A DNA stretch of 64,000 nucleotides from Paenibacillus sp. J2TS4 (GCF_018403245.1 NZ_BOSH01000010.1:124001-188000), one strand, 5' to 3'; positions 25,186 to 33,962 are shown, numbered from the stretch's first letter. Program-made: numbers and translations. Notes: a model not told the origin generated them from the letters alone.

Positions 25186-25971
25186 CTAAATCAGAATATC
25201 CAGCCAAATCTTAATCACGGTTGCGGTAATCAATCCGGCAAGCAGCCATTGCAGCAGCTTGACGTTCATCTTCTGTCCGGTCTTGGCGCCGATAGGTGAA
25301 CCCATAATGCTGGCAATGACCATGATAATAGACGGAATCAGCAGCATATGACCGCCCATAAGCTTTCCTGCTGCAGAACCAATCGAAGATATAAAGGTAA
25401 TGGCCAGAGAGGAAGCTATGGCTACTCTCGTCGGGATCTTTAGTATAACTAACATAATGGGAACGATAATAAAAGCACCCGCCGCTCCAACAATTCCGGA
25501 TAAAATCCCGACAAGCCCTGCTGAAACGGCCGCTGCAGCGGCATTAAAGCGAATGTTAGCATAGTCCATGCGTTCCGATTCTTTCTTCGGTAAAAACATC
25601 ATGACTGCCGCGGTCAACGCCATGAAGGCATAAGTCAAATTAATAGCGGAATCCGGCAAAAATCTCGATCCGTAGCCACCGAGAAAGCTGCCCAACACAA
25701 TTGGAACTCCCATGTAGAGAATAAGCTTGGTATTGATCAGACCGCCTTTGCGATAAGCAAATATTCCAGCCAAGGAAGCAAAAAATACCTGCACCGCGCT
25801 TATGGCGGATACTTCCTGTGCTGTAAAAGCGGCAAAGCCCAGAGCAGGCGGAATATAGAGCAAAAGCGGGTATTTAATGATCGACCCGCCAATTCCAACC
25901 ATGCCGGAGATAAAGGAACCCAGGAATCCAATAGTGAACAAAACGAGGATCCACCCTATATCCAGTTCCAT
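25186..25971 (-). CDS. TauE/SafE (TSUP) family sulfite exporter
   Basis: This 261-residue membrane protein has 7-8 helices and the glycine-rich repeat GMVGIGGSIIKYPLLL with its second-half counterpart GIVGAAGAFIIVPIML, as expected for TSUP anion exporters. The ATG follows AGGGAGAGG. It lies downstream of thioredoxin in the sulfur cluster, where export of sulfite or sulfonate produced by the persulfide dioxygenase is likely. Confidence 0.92.
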   Translation of the reverse strand: MELDIGWILVLFTIGFLGSFISGMVGIGGSIIKYPLLLYIPPALGFAAFTAQEVSAISAVQVFFASLAGIFAYRKGGLINTKLILYMGVPIVLGSFLGGYGSRFLPDSAINLTYAFMALTAAVMMFLPKKESERMDYANIRFNAAAAAVSAGLVGILSGIVGAAGAFIIVPIMLVILKIPTRVAIASSLAITFISSIGSAAGKLMGGHMLLIPSIIMVIASIMGSPIGAKTGQKMNVKLLQWLLAGLITATVIKIWLDILI

Positions 25972-26048
25972 AGGTCACCCTCTCCCTATTATTGTGCAGT
26001 TAATAAACTCATGCTATTCACTTACAATTGAGGATGATCTTCAGGACA

Positions 26049-26369
26049 TTAACCGGTATAGGACAGAATAGCCGATTTAAGCTTGCTCAGTGACTGAACA
26101 CCTACAAACGTCTGTACTTCTTTGCCATGGTAAAATAACTTCAGTGTAGGAATGCTTTGAATCTGATGCTCGCCAGCCTGTTGCGGATTCTCATCCACAT
26201 TCAGCTTGGCTATGACCGCTTGGTTTCCCAATTCATCCGCCAATTGATCCAGAACAGGGGCTATCATACGGCAGGGTCCGCACCAAGGAGCCCAAAAATC
26301 GACCAGCACCACCTTATTATCGCGAATAACAGATTCCAAAGTAGAATCGGTAACTTGAACAGTCTTCAT
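26049..26369 (-). CDS. Thioredoxin
   Basis: This 106-residue thioredoxin has the redox motif W-C30-G-P-C33 and the cis-proline segment SIPTLKLF. I start at ATG 26369 because GGAGG lies 8 nt upstream; the ATG at 26384 overlaps the ribosome site. It is the first gene after operator 3 and leads into tauE. It probably reduces persulfides or regenerates sulfurtransferases, rather than serving as the housekeeping thioredoxin. Confidence 0.95.
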   Translation of the reverse strand: MKTVQVTDSTLESVIRDNKVVLVDFWAPWCGPCRMIAPVLDQLADELGNQAVIAKLNVDENPQQAGEHQIQSIPTLKLFYHGKEVQTFVGVQSLSKLKSAILSYTG

Positions 26370-26400
26370 ATCTATAGCCTCCATTTCTTATGATCGGGGT

Positions 26401-26453
26401 TATACATATACCCCTATAGGTATTATAATAATCTTTGGAGACTTTCTTGTCAA
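26401..26453 (-). promoter_or_regulatory. CstR-type operator 3 and promoter of trx-tauE
   Basis: The operator core ATACCCCTATAGGTAT (26408-26423) lies within a longer match to operators 1 and 2. On the minus strand TTGACA (26453-26448) is followed at 17 bp by TATTAT or at 20 bp by TATAAT, so the operator covers or abuts the -10. Confidence 0.75.
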
Positions 26454-26488
26454 CCATCCGGAATCAAATCCGTTGGAAGTCCTTCATA

Positions 26489-26614
26489 TTAGAAGCGAAC
26501 TTTAAGCTCCCAAACGATGATGACGGCAGCAACAATCAAACAAATAGATGCAGGGATAATCATTGTAACCGGCTGGTGAGCCCGGAAAATATGCGCATGA
26601 ATAGCTCCTATCAT
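26489..26614 (-). CDS. Possible 41-residue single-span membrane protein
   Basis: The frame begins MIGAIHAHIF and ends VIIVWELKVRF with one clear membrane helix (VTMIIPASICLIVAAVIIVW). It follows the SDR gene by 17 nt in the same direction and could be translationally coupled. A GGAGC sequence is inside the frame, so initiation may be at the internal ATG that opens MIIPASIC. No family is recognised. Confidence 0.4.
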   Translation of the reverse strand: MIGAIHAHIFRAHQPVTMIIPASICLIVAAVIIVWELKVRF

Positions 26615-26631
26615 AATTCTAGAAAATCTGC

Positions 26632-27543
26632 CTACCTATACCCCTTCGCATCTGCCGGCTTTCCCGCTTCCTGCACTTCCTTAATATACCTCCAGCAATC
26701 CGGCTGTGAGCCATCGAGATCACGGAACCCGTAAAACTTGGCAAGCTGTCCGCTGGAAAGAGATTGTCCCTTCCATTTCGACACTTGAGGATCCGAGGCT
26801 AGAGCGGCGACCGCCCGACCCACATATCTCGGCGTTTCCGAAATAATAAAGTGCGGTTCCTTGGCAGCGGCATCGGACCAGTTCGCTTCACTGACCCCAT
26901 AATGCTCCAGCATGATTTCCGAACGCATCCAGCCCGGAGTCAACGAAACCGCAGAACACCCGTAAGGCTCCAGCTCCTGTGACTGAGACCAGGCCAATCG
27001 CTGAATGGCTGTTTTGGCCAAATCGTAGAACACCGATAATCGGTAATGATTTTGGTTATACTCAGCCGTACCGTCGGTCATCTCGACCAGCACCCCCCCT
27101 GGATGCTTGATTAGTAATGGCAGGGCAAAGTGACTTGTAATGAGATGCGTCTCTACAGCCAGCCTTAACAGACGCAGGCCTCCTTCCAGGGAATGTTCCC
27201 ATATCGGCACATTCCACTCCGTCAGAAGCTCTCCTCCCCATATGTCATTGACAAGAACATCCAGCCTTCCTTGCTCGCGCTCGATACGGCTGATCAGCCC
27301 CTGAACCTGGTCCGGAACCAAATGATCCACTTGAACAGCTATTCCCTGTCCCCCGGCTTGATTAACCAGCTCCGCTGTCTCTTCAATCGTCTCCGGCCGG
27401 TTATACTCGGACCGTTCGCTGCGTGTCGTTCGGCCAGTAACATAAACCTTATATCCTGCGGCCCCCAATTCAATGGCAATCCCTCTCCCAGCGCCGCGGG
27501 TGGCCCCTGCAACCAACGCAACTTTTCCGTTTAGTGATTTCAT
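26632..27543 (-). CDS. SDR-family oxidoreductase
   Basis: This 303-residue NAD(P)-dependent short-chain dehydrogenase has the cofactor motif GATRGAGRGIA near the N-terminus and a YDLAK catalytic Tyr/Lys pair. It is longer than classical SDRs (about 250) and ends with an extra tail after WKGQSLSSGQLAK. ATG 27543 is preferred because GGGGAGG precedes it by 9 nt. The substrate is unknown. It is near the sulfur cluster but has no evident link to it. Confidence 0.9.
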   Translation of the reverse strand: MKSLNGKVALVAGATRGAGRGIAIELGAAGYKVYVTGRTTRSERSEYNRPETIEETAELVNQAGGQGIAVQVDHLVPDQVQGLISRIEREQGRLDVLVNDIWGGELLTEWNVPIWEHSLEGGLRLLRLAVETHLITSHFALPLLIKHPGGVLVEMTDGTAEYNQNHYRLSVFYDLAKTAIQRLAWSQSQELEPYGCSAVSLTPGWMRSEIMLEHYGVSEANWSDAAAKEPHFIISETPRYVGRAVAALASDPQVSKWKGQSLSSGQLAKFYGFRDLDGSQPDCWRYIKEVQEAGKPADAKGYR

Positions 27544-27638
27544 TGAAAGCAACCTCCCCTGCTCTTTGCTTCATTATATTATGGATATATGACATCTACT
27601 GACATATTCGACATAAAAAGCAGAAGAGGCTGCCCCCC

Positions 27639-27770
27639 TTAGATCCGCTGGCCGCGAGCATAGAGGATAGCCATAATAAAAATCAGCAGGACCAGCGTTA
27701 TGCCTCTGTTGCTGAGGAAATCCTTCCCCAGGATTCGGTCAGCATCGGATTTTCTTGAATCCTTCTTCTA
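27639..27770 (-). other. Open stretch with a membrane-helix tail, no start codon
   Basis: The minus-strand frame ends with ILGKDFLSNRGITLVLLIF and a further hydrophobic tail before a stop, which resembles the C-terminus of a membrane protein. There is no initiation codon before an upstream stop, so it is either a decayed tail or chance. It follows the ABC-2 permease. Confidence 0.2.
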
Positions 27771-27777
27771 ATAGTCT

Positions 27778-28614
27778 CTACTGCTGAAAAATATCTTTAT
27801 TCCCTTTGGAACGGTTCATTCTCGAAAAATCGACTTTGGAAAAGGCGACGGTAGACAGCAATAAAAATAACAGCCCGAAGGATAGAACCAAGAGGATACT
27901 GACTTGAGGCGTAATGATAAAGTGGTTTATTTTAAAAGCAAGCTGTTCTGCGATTAGCTCATCCGCGGATAAGGACATTTTCTCCAAACTCAATGCTCTG
28001 AAAAAAGCCGCAGCGTAGGTCATCGGATTCAATAAAGCGATGAACTGCAAGCCATCCGGAAGCAGGCTGAGCGGGACATAAACGCCGCATAAAAAAGTAA
28101 TCGGCGTAGTTATGGCGACCGAAACAATCTGAAAGGTCTGGGAATTTTTAACCGATGTGGCGATAAATAATCCGAAGGCCGAGAATACAAGTCCTACAAA
28201 AATCATAAAACCGATGACAGCCAGCGGGGTGGCGGCGGAGGAATATTTCATTCCTATAAAATAACCTACCACCAGAATAAGAATTCCTTGCAACGTGGCG
28301 ATCGTTGTGGAGGACAAGATTTGGCCCAGAGCAATCTGTATTCTCTTGACCGGGCTGACCAGCACTTCTTTCATATACCCGGAGACGATATCTTCGATCG
28401 TGGATGTGGCTATATTCAGCGACGTCTGAAAAACGACGATAATCACGATACCGGCTAACACATAATGGACCGGATTGCTGACATCGGTGCTTTGAAAAAT
28501 GGTGCTTAACAAATACAGATAGAAAAACGGCATAATCAAAATTAAAATCAACTGCACCCGATTTCTGGCAAACAGCTTTACATTTCTTAACCATAAGGCC
28601 CCGATAATGCGCAT
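27778..28614 (-). CDS. ABC-2 type permease, DrrB-like
   Basis: This 278-residue membrane protein has six helices and the ABC-2 core around ATSTIEDIVSGYMKEVLVSPVKR, a coupling-helix feature of daunorubicin-resistance-type exporters. It lies 5 nt downstream of its ATPase and is the last gene of the TetR operon. Drug or lipid export is probable; substrate unknown. Confidence 0.92.
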   Translation of the reverse strand: MRIIGALWLRNVKLFARNRVQLILILIMPFFYLYLLSTIFQSTDVSNPVHYVLAGIVIIVVFQTSLNIATSTIEDIVSGYMKEVLVSPVKRIQIALGQILSSTTIATLQGILILVVGYFIGMKYSSAATPLAVIGFMIFVGLVFSAFGLFIATSVKNSQTFQIVSVAITTPITFLCGVYVPLSLLPDGLQFIALLNPMTYAAAFFRALSLEKMSLSADELIAEQLAFKINHFIITPQVSILLVLSFGLLFLLLSTVAFSKVDFSRMNRSKGNKDIFQQ

Positions 28615-28619
28615 CCCGC

Positions 28620-29540
28620 CTACCCCCTTATGTCCTTTCCTGTAATCTCGAGAAACACATCGTTCAAGGTTCCCTTTTTAATTTCCAGCTCTTGAATGGC
28701 AGACCTGTGCTCGCTGATGATTTCCATCAATTGGGGCAGATCGCTCCACTCTACGGAATAGCAACCGCGATTTCTTGTGAAATTCATATTAAATTTGGTC
28801 AATAAAGCCTCTAAGCCCGGCTCATCCATGCTGGTTATGTCCGCTTTGTTCTTGGTATAGCGCTGCTTTAACGCGCTCGGTGTATCGAATGCAATAATTT
28901 TGCCATGATTCATGACCGCTACTTTATGACTGATTTCAGCCTCATCCATATAATGAGTCGTTAAGAAGATGGTCAGGCTTCTTTCCTTCTGCAGCTTGAT
29001 GATATACTCCCAAATATTCGTTCTCGTCTGAGGGTCCAGACCGGTCGTAGGTTCATCCAGGAACAGAACTTTAGGCAGGTGCAAAAGGCTGCGGGCTATT
29101 TCCACCCGTCTCTTCATGCCTCCGGACAGGCTGCTGACCATCGCTTTCTTCCATTCACCGAGATCCACGATCTCAAGCACAAACTCAATCCGCTCATTCA
29201 TGACCGATTTGGGCAACCCGTAGAAATAACAATGCATCTTCAAATTTTCTTCCACCGTCATTTTGCTGTCGAGGGTAGAGTCTTGAAACACCACGCCGAT
29301 GACACTTCGCACCCCATCTTTGTCCCGGCTGACATCTTTGCCGTCGATTAGCATAGTTCCTGAAGTTTTCTCAATAATCGTGCATAAGGTATTGATGGTG
29401 GTGCTTTTGCCCGCTCCGTTAGGCCCGAGGAAAGCAAAGATGCTCCCGCTTTCCACCTCGAAGGAAACCCGGTCCACCGCTGTAAAATCCCCATATTTCT
29501 TCACAAAATCTTTGACTACGATCATAGGGTCCACGGCCAT
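28620..29540 (-). CDS. ABC transporter ATP-binding protein, DrrA-like
   Basis: This 306-residue ATPase has Walker A GPNGAGKST, signature LSGGMKRR, Walker B VLFLDEPTTGLDP and an H-loop TTHYMDEAE. A C-terminal domain of about 80 residues is typical of DrrA-type ATPases. The ATG at 29540 overlaps the stop of the upstream small gene (TGATG), which implies coupled translation; a GTG one codon earlier is also possible. Confidence 0.93.
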   Translation of the reverse strand: MAVDPMIVVKDFVKKYGDFTAVDRVSFEVESGSIFAFLGPNGAGKSTTINTLCTIIEKTSGTMLIDGKDVSRDKDGVRSVIGVVFQDSTLDSKMTVEENLKMHCYFYGLPKSVMNERIEFVLEIVDLGEWKKAMVSSLSGGMKRRVEIARSLLHLPKVLFLDEPTTGLDPQTRTNIWEYIIKLQKERSLTIFLTTHYMDEAEISHKVAVMNHGKIIAFDTPSALKQRYTKNKADITSMDEPGLEALLTKFNMNFTRNRGCYSVEWSDLPQLMEIISEHRSAIQELEIKKGTLNDVFLEITGKDIRG

Positions 29541-29725
29541 CACCTGTTTTTGTTTTTAAAAAATTGCAGCACACTGTACACCTTATCCAAGGCATTGCTT
29601 ACACCTTGGGAATGAGATAGTTCATCGCTCAGCACTTCTTCCAAAGCCTCCAGCACCTTGTGGCACTCCGTGAGGCCTACGCCTGATTTCTCCGATACTT
29701 TGGCAACCACTTCGGTTTTATTCAT
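29540..29725 (-). CDS. Mini HU-like protein
   Basis: This 61-residue protein begins MNKTEVVAKVSEKSGVGLTE, which strongly resembles the first two helices of HU/IHF DNA-binding proteins. It then departs from HU: the beta-arms that wrap DNA are absent, replaced by a helical, basic tail. The ATG follows AAAGGAGCG and lies 8 nt inside the TetR gene; its stop overlaps the next ATG. It is therefore translationally coupled on both sides. It may be a truncated HU paralogue or a helical adaptor. Confidence 0.75.
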   Translation of the reverse strand: MNKTEVVAKVSEKSGVGLTECHKVLEALEEVLSDELSHSQGVSNALDKVYSVLQFFKNKNR

Positions 29726-30386
29726 GGGAATCCGCTCCTTTATCGTGGATATTTTTCGAACCTTGCCCAATCATTTCAAGAACATAGCTAAAGCTGCCTT
29801 GGTCTGCCCCCAGCGTCGTTTCCATAACATAGGTAAAGGCTAACGCTTTCTGCATCCATTCATCGGGCGGCCACTCGAAAATTCCTTCGTCAAATAAAAA
29901 TTGGGAAGAAACAAGCAGAAATTCTATCGTTTCCTTGGGATAAGGGGTCCGGAAGGTGCCTTCCGCTATTCCTTGTTCAATGACCTCCGTCAACACAGGA
30001 GTTAGCTGGAGGATCGTCTCCACCAAGCTTTTCTGATGCATTTCCGCATTGTTCACTTCGTGCAGCTGCTCGATCATTTGTTCCTTGCGGCCGGTGTCAG
30101 GCTTCTGGGCCATCAGGATTTGAAATATTTTCTCATGAGCTTGCAGATTTGGATCTGCGGCAATCTGCTTGGCCGCCTGTACCCCCATGCCTATGAATCG
30201 CATAACAATGGCGTCCATCACTTCTTCCTTGGATTGAAAATAGTAATAGAACGTCCCCTTCGCGATTCCGACCTTATTCAGAATGTCATTAACGGTCGTG
30301 TTGGAGTATCCTTGGGTCGTAAATAGCATCTCCGCAGCGTCCAATATTTCGTTTCTTCGTTCTTCAGGTTTTTTGGAAATTCTCAT
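29718..30386 (-). CDS. TetR/AcrR-family regulator
   Basis: This 222-residue repressor has the usual N-terminal helix-turn-helix (ILDAAEMLFTTQGYSNTTVNDILNKVGIAKGTFYYYFQSKEEV) split here only for description of residues about 14-57, and a helical ligand domain. It leads an operon with the mini HU-like protein and a DrrAB-type exporter. A palindrome 23 nt upstream is the probable autoregulatory site. Ligands are likely compounds exported by the transporter. Confidence 0.93.
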   Translation of the reverse strand: MRISKKPEERRNEILDAAEMLFTTQGYSNTTVNDILNKVGIAKGTFYYYFQSKEEVMDAIVMRFIGMGVQAAKQIAADPNLQAHEKIFQILMAQKPDTGRKEQMIEQLHEVNNAEMHQKSLVETILQLTPVLTEVIEQGIAEGTFRTPYPKETIEFLLVSSQFLFDEGIFEWPPDEWMQKALAFTYVMETTLGADQGSFSYVLEMIGQGSKNIHDKGADSHE

Positions 30387-30408
30387 TGTTCACTCCTCCA
30401 CCATTATC

Positions 30409-30423
30409 GACCGACCGTCGGTC
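30409..30423 (-). promoter_or_regulatory. TetR operator
   Basis: GACCGA-CCG-TCGGTC is a perfect palindrome apart from its 3-bp centre. GACCGACNGTCGGTC-type sites are common for TetR repressors. It lies just upstream of the TetR gene. Confidence 0.75.
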
Positions 30424-30463
30424 TACAACAACTGTAACATTATTCCAGCTTGGAAGTCAATAG

Positions 30464-30495
30464 GTAAAAAAAGAACCCCTTTGGAAATGGGGTCC
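30464..30495 (-). terminator. Intrinsic terminator of the MarR-ABC operon
   Basis: On the minus strand ACCCC and GGGGT pair around a short loop and are followed by TTCTTTTTTT. It lies about 25 nt beyond the stop of the second permease. Confidence 0.8.
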
Positions 30496-30520
30496 AAATG
30501 AGTTTCAGGTAATTTTATGG

Positions 30521-31507
30521 CTAATATATTTCTTTCTTCATTTTCCTTCGCGTAATCATGCTTCCCAGGAGCCACAGTCCAATAATCCAAGCCAGCAAAT
30601 AGATAAGCTGTCCCTTGTACTCCAGCATGGCGCTCCCGTTTTCTATTCCCTGAATCAGTGTCATATAGGCCTTCTGCGGGAAAATCCGGCAAAGGGTGTC
30701 CAGAACCTGGCTGTTCCCAGTGAAGGAATAGAAGCAACCAGCCAAGACGGAAGTGATGACATAAATGGCGCTCGCCACCATAGAGACATTCCGTTCCAGC
30801 ACGGATGACATAAACAGGGCCAGTGCCGTTGAGAGAGCGGCAAGAATTCCAATCAGCATGGCCAGCATTCCCGGACTATAACCGATCTCCACCCCAAAGG
30901 CTGCCTTCGTAATTACAACGGCCAGATAGGTCGGGATGTAGAGACAGACAAAAGTAAAAATCCCCTGCGCCAGCAGATATTGCTTTTCGCTAACCGGTGC
31001 CGTCAACACCCGTCTGAACGTCTTTAGAGCCCTATCCTCCGGATAGAGGATCGTCAGGGCAACTCCCTGCATTAAAACAATCATCAGAATAAATCCCAGA
31101 ATATTCGTTCCGAAGCCTCTTTTCGCCTCTTCCGCCGGATGGTTTGCCGCCATGGGATTATCGTTAAAAAAGGCCTCCAATTTATTTTTTACCGTTTCGC
31201 TTTTTATTGTCGCTATCTCATAAAATCCGTCTTTCTTTTCTTCCACGATGGCCGCGTATTTACCCAACAGGAGATTGGAAATCGCCGGCTTCTCACTCAT
31301 CACTTCGATATGAAGCCTGTCATCCTCGGGAATGCTCTGAACATGTTCCGAAACTAGCGCAACGGTTTCCTTCGTCTCCATTCTTCCGGAGAAGAATACG
31401 GCAACCCCGATCATCACCGGTATAACGACGACCGCTATGATAATGATCTCTTTTTTGGATAGAATCCGGTTTAAATGGTTTCTGAACAGATGCAGGACAA
31501 TGCTCAT
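30521..31507 (-). CDS. ABC-2 type permease with large extracytoplasmic loop
   Basis: This 328-residue permease has one N-terminal helix (about 20-40), an external domain of about 100 residues, and five C-terminal helices. That layout matches NatB/YhgE-like ABC-2 subunits. Start and stop overlap by ATGA with the preceding permease gene. With its partner it would form a heterodimeric channel energised by the ATPase at 32257. Confidence 0.9.
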   Translation of the reverse strand: MSIVLHLFRNHLNRILSKKEIIIIAVVVIPVMIGVAVFFSGRMETKETVALVSEHVQSIPEDDRLHIEVMSEKPAISNLLLGKYAAIVEEKKDGFYEIATIKSETVKNKLEAFFNDNPMAANHPAEEAKRGFGTNILGFILMIVLMQGVALTILYPEDRALKTFRRVLTAPVSEKQYLLAQGIFTFVCLYIPTYLAVVITKAAFGVEIGYSPGMLAMLIGILAALSTALALFMSSVLERNVSMVASAIYVITSVLAGCFYSFTGNSQVLDTLCRIFPQKAYMTLIQGIENGSAMLEYKGQLIYLLAWIIGLWLLGSMITRRKMKKEIY

Positions 31508-32247
31508 GCATATTCCTCCGGTTTATAAAGGATTTGACAGATCAGCAGACAAACGAACGAGCCGGACAGAACGAGGGCAAGAACCGGAAGGAATAGGCTG
31601 AAGTCATGATCATAAATGATCCGAAAAGCACTTTCCGTCATCCACTTAACCGGAGATAGATAAGAGACGGTTTCCACGAATTTTCCAAGATTGGCTACAG
31701 GAAAAAAGATACCGCCGAAGAAGACAAGCAACATCACTACAACCTGCAATACCGCATTTGCCCCTTCTTCACTCTTGAAAATACAGCAGAACATCGTGCC
31801 TAGACAGCAGCCGAATAACGAAAAAGCACTGATTAACAGCATAATGTACCCGATATTCTGTCCCCCGAAGTTCATGTGAAACAGATATTGGCCTATCAGC
31901 AATAAAGCACTGTATGAAAGGGTACCCATAATAAAAGTAGCGGCCACCTTGGATAAATAGATTTCCATTTTGGAAACCGGAGCAAATACAATACGGGCGT
32001 TGCCGCGCTTTACTTTGTCCTCCATGAACGTATTGGAAACGGTCATGGCAATCATTAACGCCGTAAAAATCATCATCGTGACGCCATAATAATCGTAAGA
32101 GCTCACGTCCCCCGCGCCAAAAAGTCCGCTTGTGGCAAACCCCAATACCCCAATAAGGATCAACGGCAGTACGGTATTCGATATTAACAGCGTCGGATTC
32201 TTCAGGATATTGATCAAATCCAGCTTAACTATTTTTATAAAGTTCAT
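31504..32247 (-). CDS. ABC-2 type permease
   Basis: This 247-residue membrane protein has six helices and the ABC-2 cytoplasmic segment FMEDKVKRGNARIVFAPVSK. It lies 9 nt downstream of the ATPase gene and overlaps the next permease by 4 nt. The two permeases differ in size and loop structure, so the exporter is probably heteromeric. Confidence 0.9.
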   Translation of the reverse strand: MNFIKIVKLDLINILKNPTLLISNTVLPLILIGVLGFATSGLFGAGDVSSYDYYGVTMMIFTALMIAMTVSNTFMEDKVKRGNARIVFAPVSKMEIYLSKVAATFIMGTLSYSALLLIGQYLFHMNFGGQNIGYIMLLISAFSLFGCCLGTMFCCIFKSEEGANAVLQVVVMLLVFFGGIFFPVANLGKFVETVSYLSPVKWMTESAFRIIYDHDFSLFLPVLALVLSGSFVCLLICQILYKPEEYA

Positions 32248-32256
32248 TTCATTCTC

Positions 32257-33195
32257 CTAATCCCTTAAATTTCTTCCCGTCAACTCCAAAAACGTCGTTT
32301 CCAAAGACGCTTCCCGACTGCTCATGCTTTCAATCTTGCAGCCATTGGCTATTATGGAAAATATGATTTCATTAAGATTATCCTTCGCCCTTTCGCAAGT
32401 GACCTCAACATGGCTTTCGCCCAGTTTGACTTTGGCTACACCTTCTATTTCATTTAGCTGCTTACCGTTTAACTCATTTCCATTTCTCACGCTGAAAGAA
32501 TAGGTGATTTCATCATTCACCATCTGATTGAGCTCCTCTTTGGTCCCTTCGGCAATGATTTTCCCTTCGTTCATAATTATGATTCGGTCCGAAATGGCCT
32601 CTACTTCCTCCATATAGTGGGTGGAGTAAATGACAGATGCCCCTCTTTTTTGCAGCGTTCGTATGGATTCCAGAATATGATTTCTGGATTGGGGGTCGAT
32701 ACCGACCGTCGGTTCGTCCATAATGATTAGCTGGGGCTGGTGGGCAATGGCGCAGGCAATATTCAGCCTTCTCTTCATACCGCCCGAGAAGGTTTTGGGC
32801 TTATCGTCTCTTCTGTCATAAAGTCCCACCAGCTCCAAAGCTTCCTTCACCTGGTTTTCCAGCTGCTTTCCTTTAAGATGGTACAGGCCCGCAAAGAAAC
32901 GCACGTTTTGCCAGGCGGTCATTTCTTCATAGATAGCCAAATCCTGAGGGACGATTCCAATCCCCTGTTTGACCTGCTTGACGTCCCGGGGTAGAGAATG
33001 GCCCAGAATCGTCACTTCCCCTTGATCAGCCGTTAATATAGTGGCCAATATATGGATCGTCGTACTCTTCCCCGCCCCGTTAGGACCTAACAAACCAACA
33101 ATTTCCCCTTGTCGGACTACGAAACTAATACCGTCCACGGCTTTTTTGGCAGCATAACTTTTCTTTAAGTTTCTAACGGTCACAATGTTATTCAT
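32257..33195 (-). CDS. ABC transporter ATP-binding protein
   Basis: This 312-residue ATPase has Walker A GPNGAGKST, signature FSGGMKRR, Walker B LIIMDEPTVGIDP and an H-loop STHYMEEVE, with a C-terminal domain similar to the DrrA type. It overlaps the MarR gene by 8 nt and is followed by two permease genes. The operon is MarR-ATPase-permease-permease. Confidence 0.94.
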   Translation of the reverse strand: MNNIVTVRNLKKSYAAKKAVDGISFVVRQGEIVGLLGPNGAGKSTTIHILATILTADQGEVTILGHSLPRDVKQVKQGIGIVPQDLAIYEEMTAWQNVRFFAGLYHLKGKQLENQVKEALELVGLYDRRDDKPKTFSGGMKRRLNIACAIAHQPQLIIMDEPTVGIDPQSRNHILESIRTLQKRGASVIYSTHYMEEVEAISDRIIIMNEGKIIAEGTKEELNQMVNDEITYSFSVRNGNELNGKQLNEIEGVAKVKLGESHVEVTCERAKDNLNEIIFSIIANGCKIESMSSREASLETTFLELTGRNLRD

Positions 33196-33757
33196 TGGAT
33201 CTCCTCTTCATTTCAGATTCCGTTCTCAGTCTTGCAAATTCTTTCATGACTCTCTCTTGAGCTTCAGTCAAGTTTTCTTCCCCTTCAAAATCGATATTCT
33301 CTTCAAAACCACTTTGCTCTTCTCCGTCAAAACGATACAGCTTCTTCAATAAACTCCATAAAATTTCCATCTCTTCCGTAGTGAAATGTTTAAAGGCATC
33401 TGCGAAAAAGTATATCGATTTTTCACCGCACTCCATCAGGACTTGCTTGCCGGATTCCGTAATTTCAACATTGACAGCGCGCTTATCCTGCTTGCTGGGT
33501 ACAACGTTGACGTAGCCTTTTTTCTCCATGATGTTTATCAGTTGTTTCACACTCTGTTTGGTGGTGCCCAACTTTCTCGCAATATTATTGAGCGTCGCTC
33601 CTCCTTCCGGCAAATGGATAATGGCCACCATCGCCATACATTGTCTTGACGTCAAGCTCTTTAAGTATTGATCCCCTTGTACCTGAAGCTTGTTGGTAAC
33701 CGAAAACAGGGTTGCGTAAGTTTGCTGCATTAAAAATAGATCTTTGTAGAAGTCCAT
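33188..33757 (-). CDS. MarR-family regulator
   Basis: This 189-residue protein has a MarR winged helix: RQCMAMVAIIHLPEG, LNNIARKLGTTKQSVKQLINIMEKKGYV and the wing VPSKQDKRAVNVEIT. The C-terminal 35 residues extend beyond a usual MarR protein (about 145-160) and are acidic then basic. It is the first gene of an export operon and probably represses it at the palindrome 30-50 nt upstream. Confidence 0.92.
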   Translation of the reverse strand: MDFYKDLFLMQQTYATLFSVTNKLQVQGDQYLKSLTSRQCMAMVAIIHLPEGGATLNNIARKLGTTKQSVKQLINIMEKKGYVNVVPSKQDKRAVNVEITESGKQVLMECGEKSIYFFADAFKHFTTEEMEILWSLLKKLYRFDGEEQSGFEENIDFEGEENLTEAQERVMKEFARLRTESEMKRRSNE

Positions 33758-33785
33758 TTATTAATCCCCTCTTTGATTTAGACAA

Positions 33786-33807
33786 TATAATGACTAAATT
33801 CATTATA
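33786..33807 (-). promoter_or_regulatory. MarR-type operator
   Basis: TATAATGA (33786-33793) and TCATTATA (33800-33807) are perfect 8-bp arms with a 6-bp centre. A wider pair, TTAGACA (33778-33784) and TGTCTAA (33837-33843), surrounds it. The arms also contain -10-like sequence, which suits autorepression. Confidence 0.7.
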
Positions 33808-33860
33808 GCAGAGTACTTTTTAATTCGTCAATATACTGTCTAATTTTTTCGAAACAAAAA

Positions 33861-33907
33861 AAAGGGGGTCCCTCGGTCACTTTTGATGACTACGAGATAG
33901 CCCCTTT
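33861..33907 (-). terminator. Large intrinsic terminator of an unidentified minus-strand transcript
   Basis: Three stacked stems pair: AAAGGGG/CCCCTTT, CTCG/CGAG and GTCA/TGAC. On the minus strand the hairpin is followed by a run of eight T. No intact gene lies upstream on that strand, so it terminates a relic or an RNA from about 33.96-34.29 kb. Confidence 0.7.
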
Positions 33908-33962
33908 GCTTCTCACTGGATACAAAAAAGGCCCAACGGATTTGTCCATTGAGTCTGAATAG

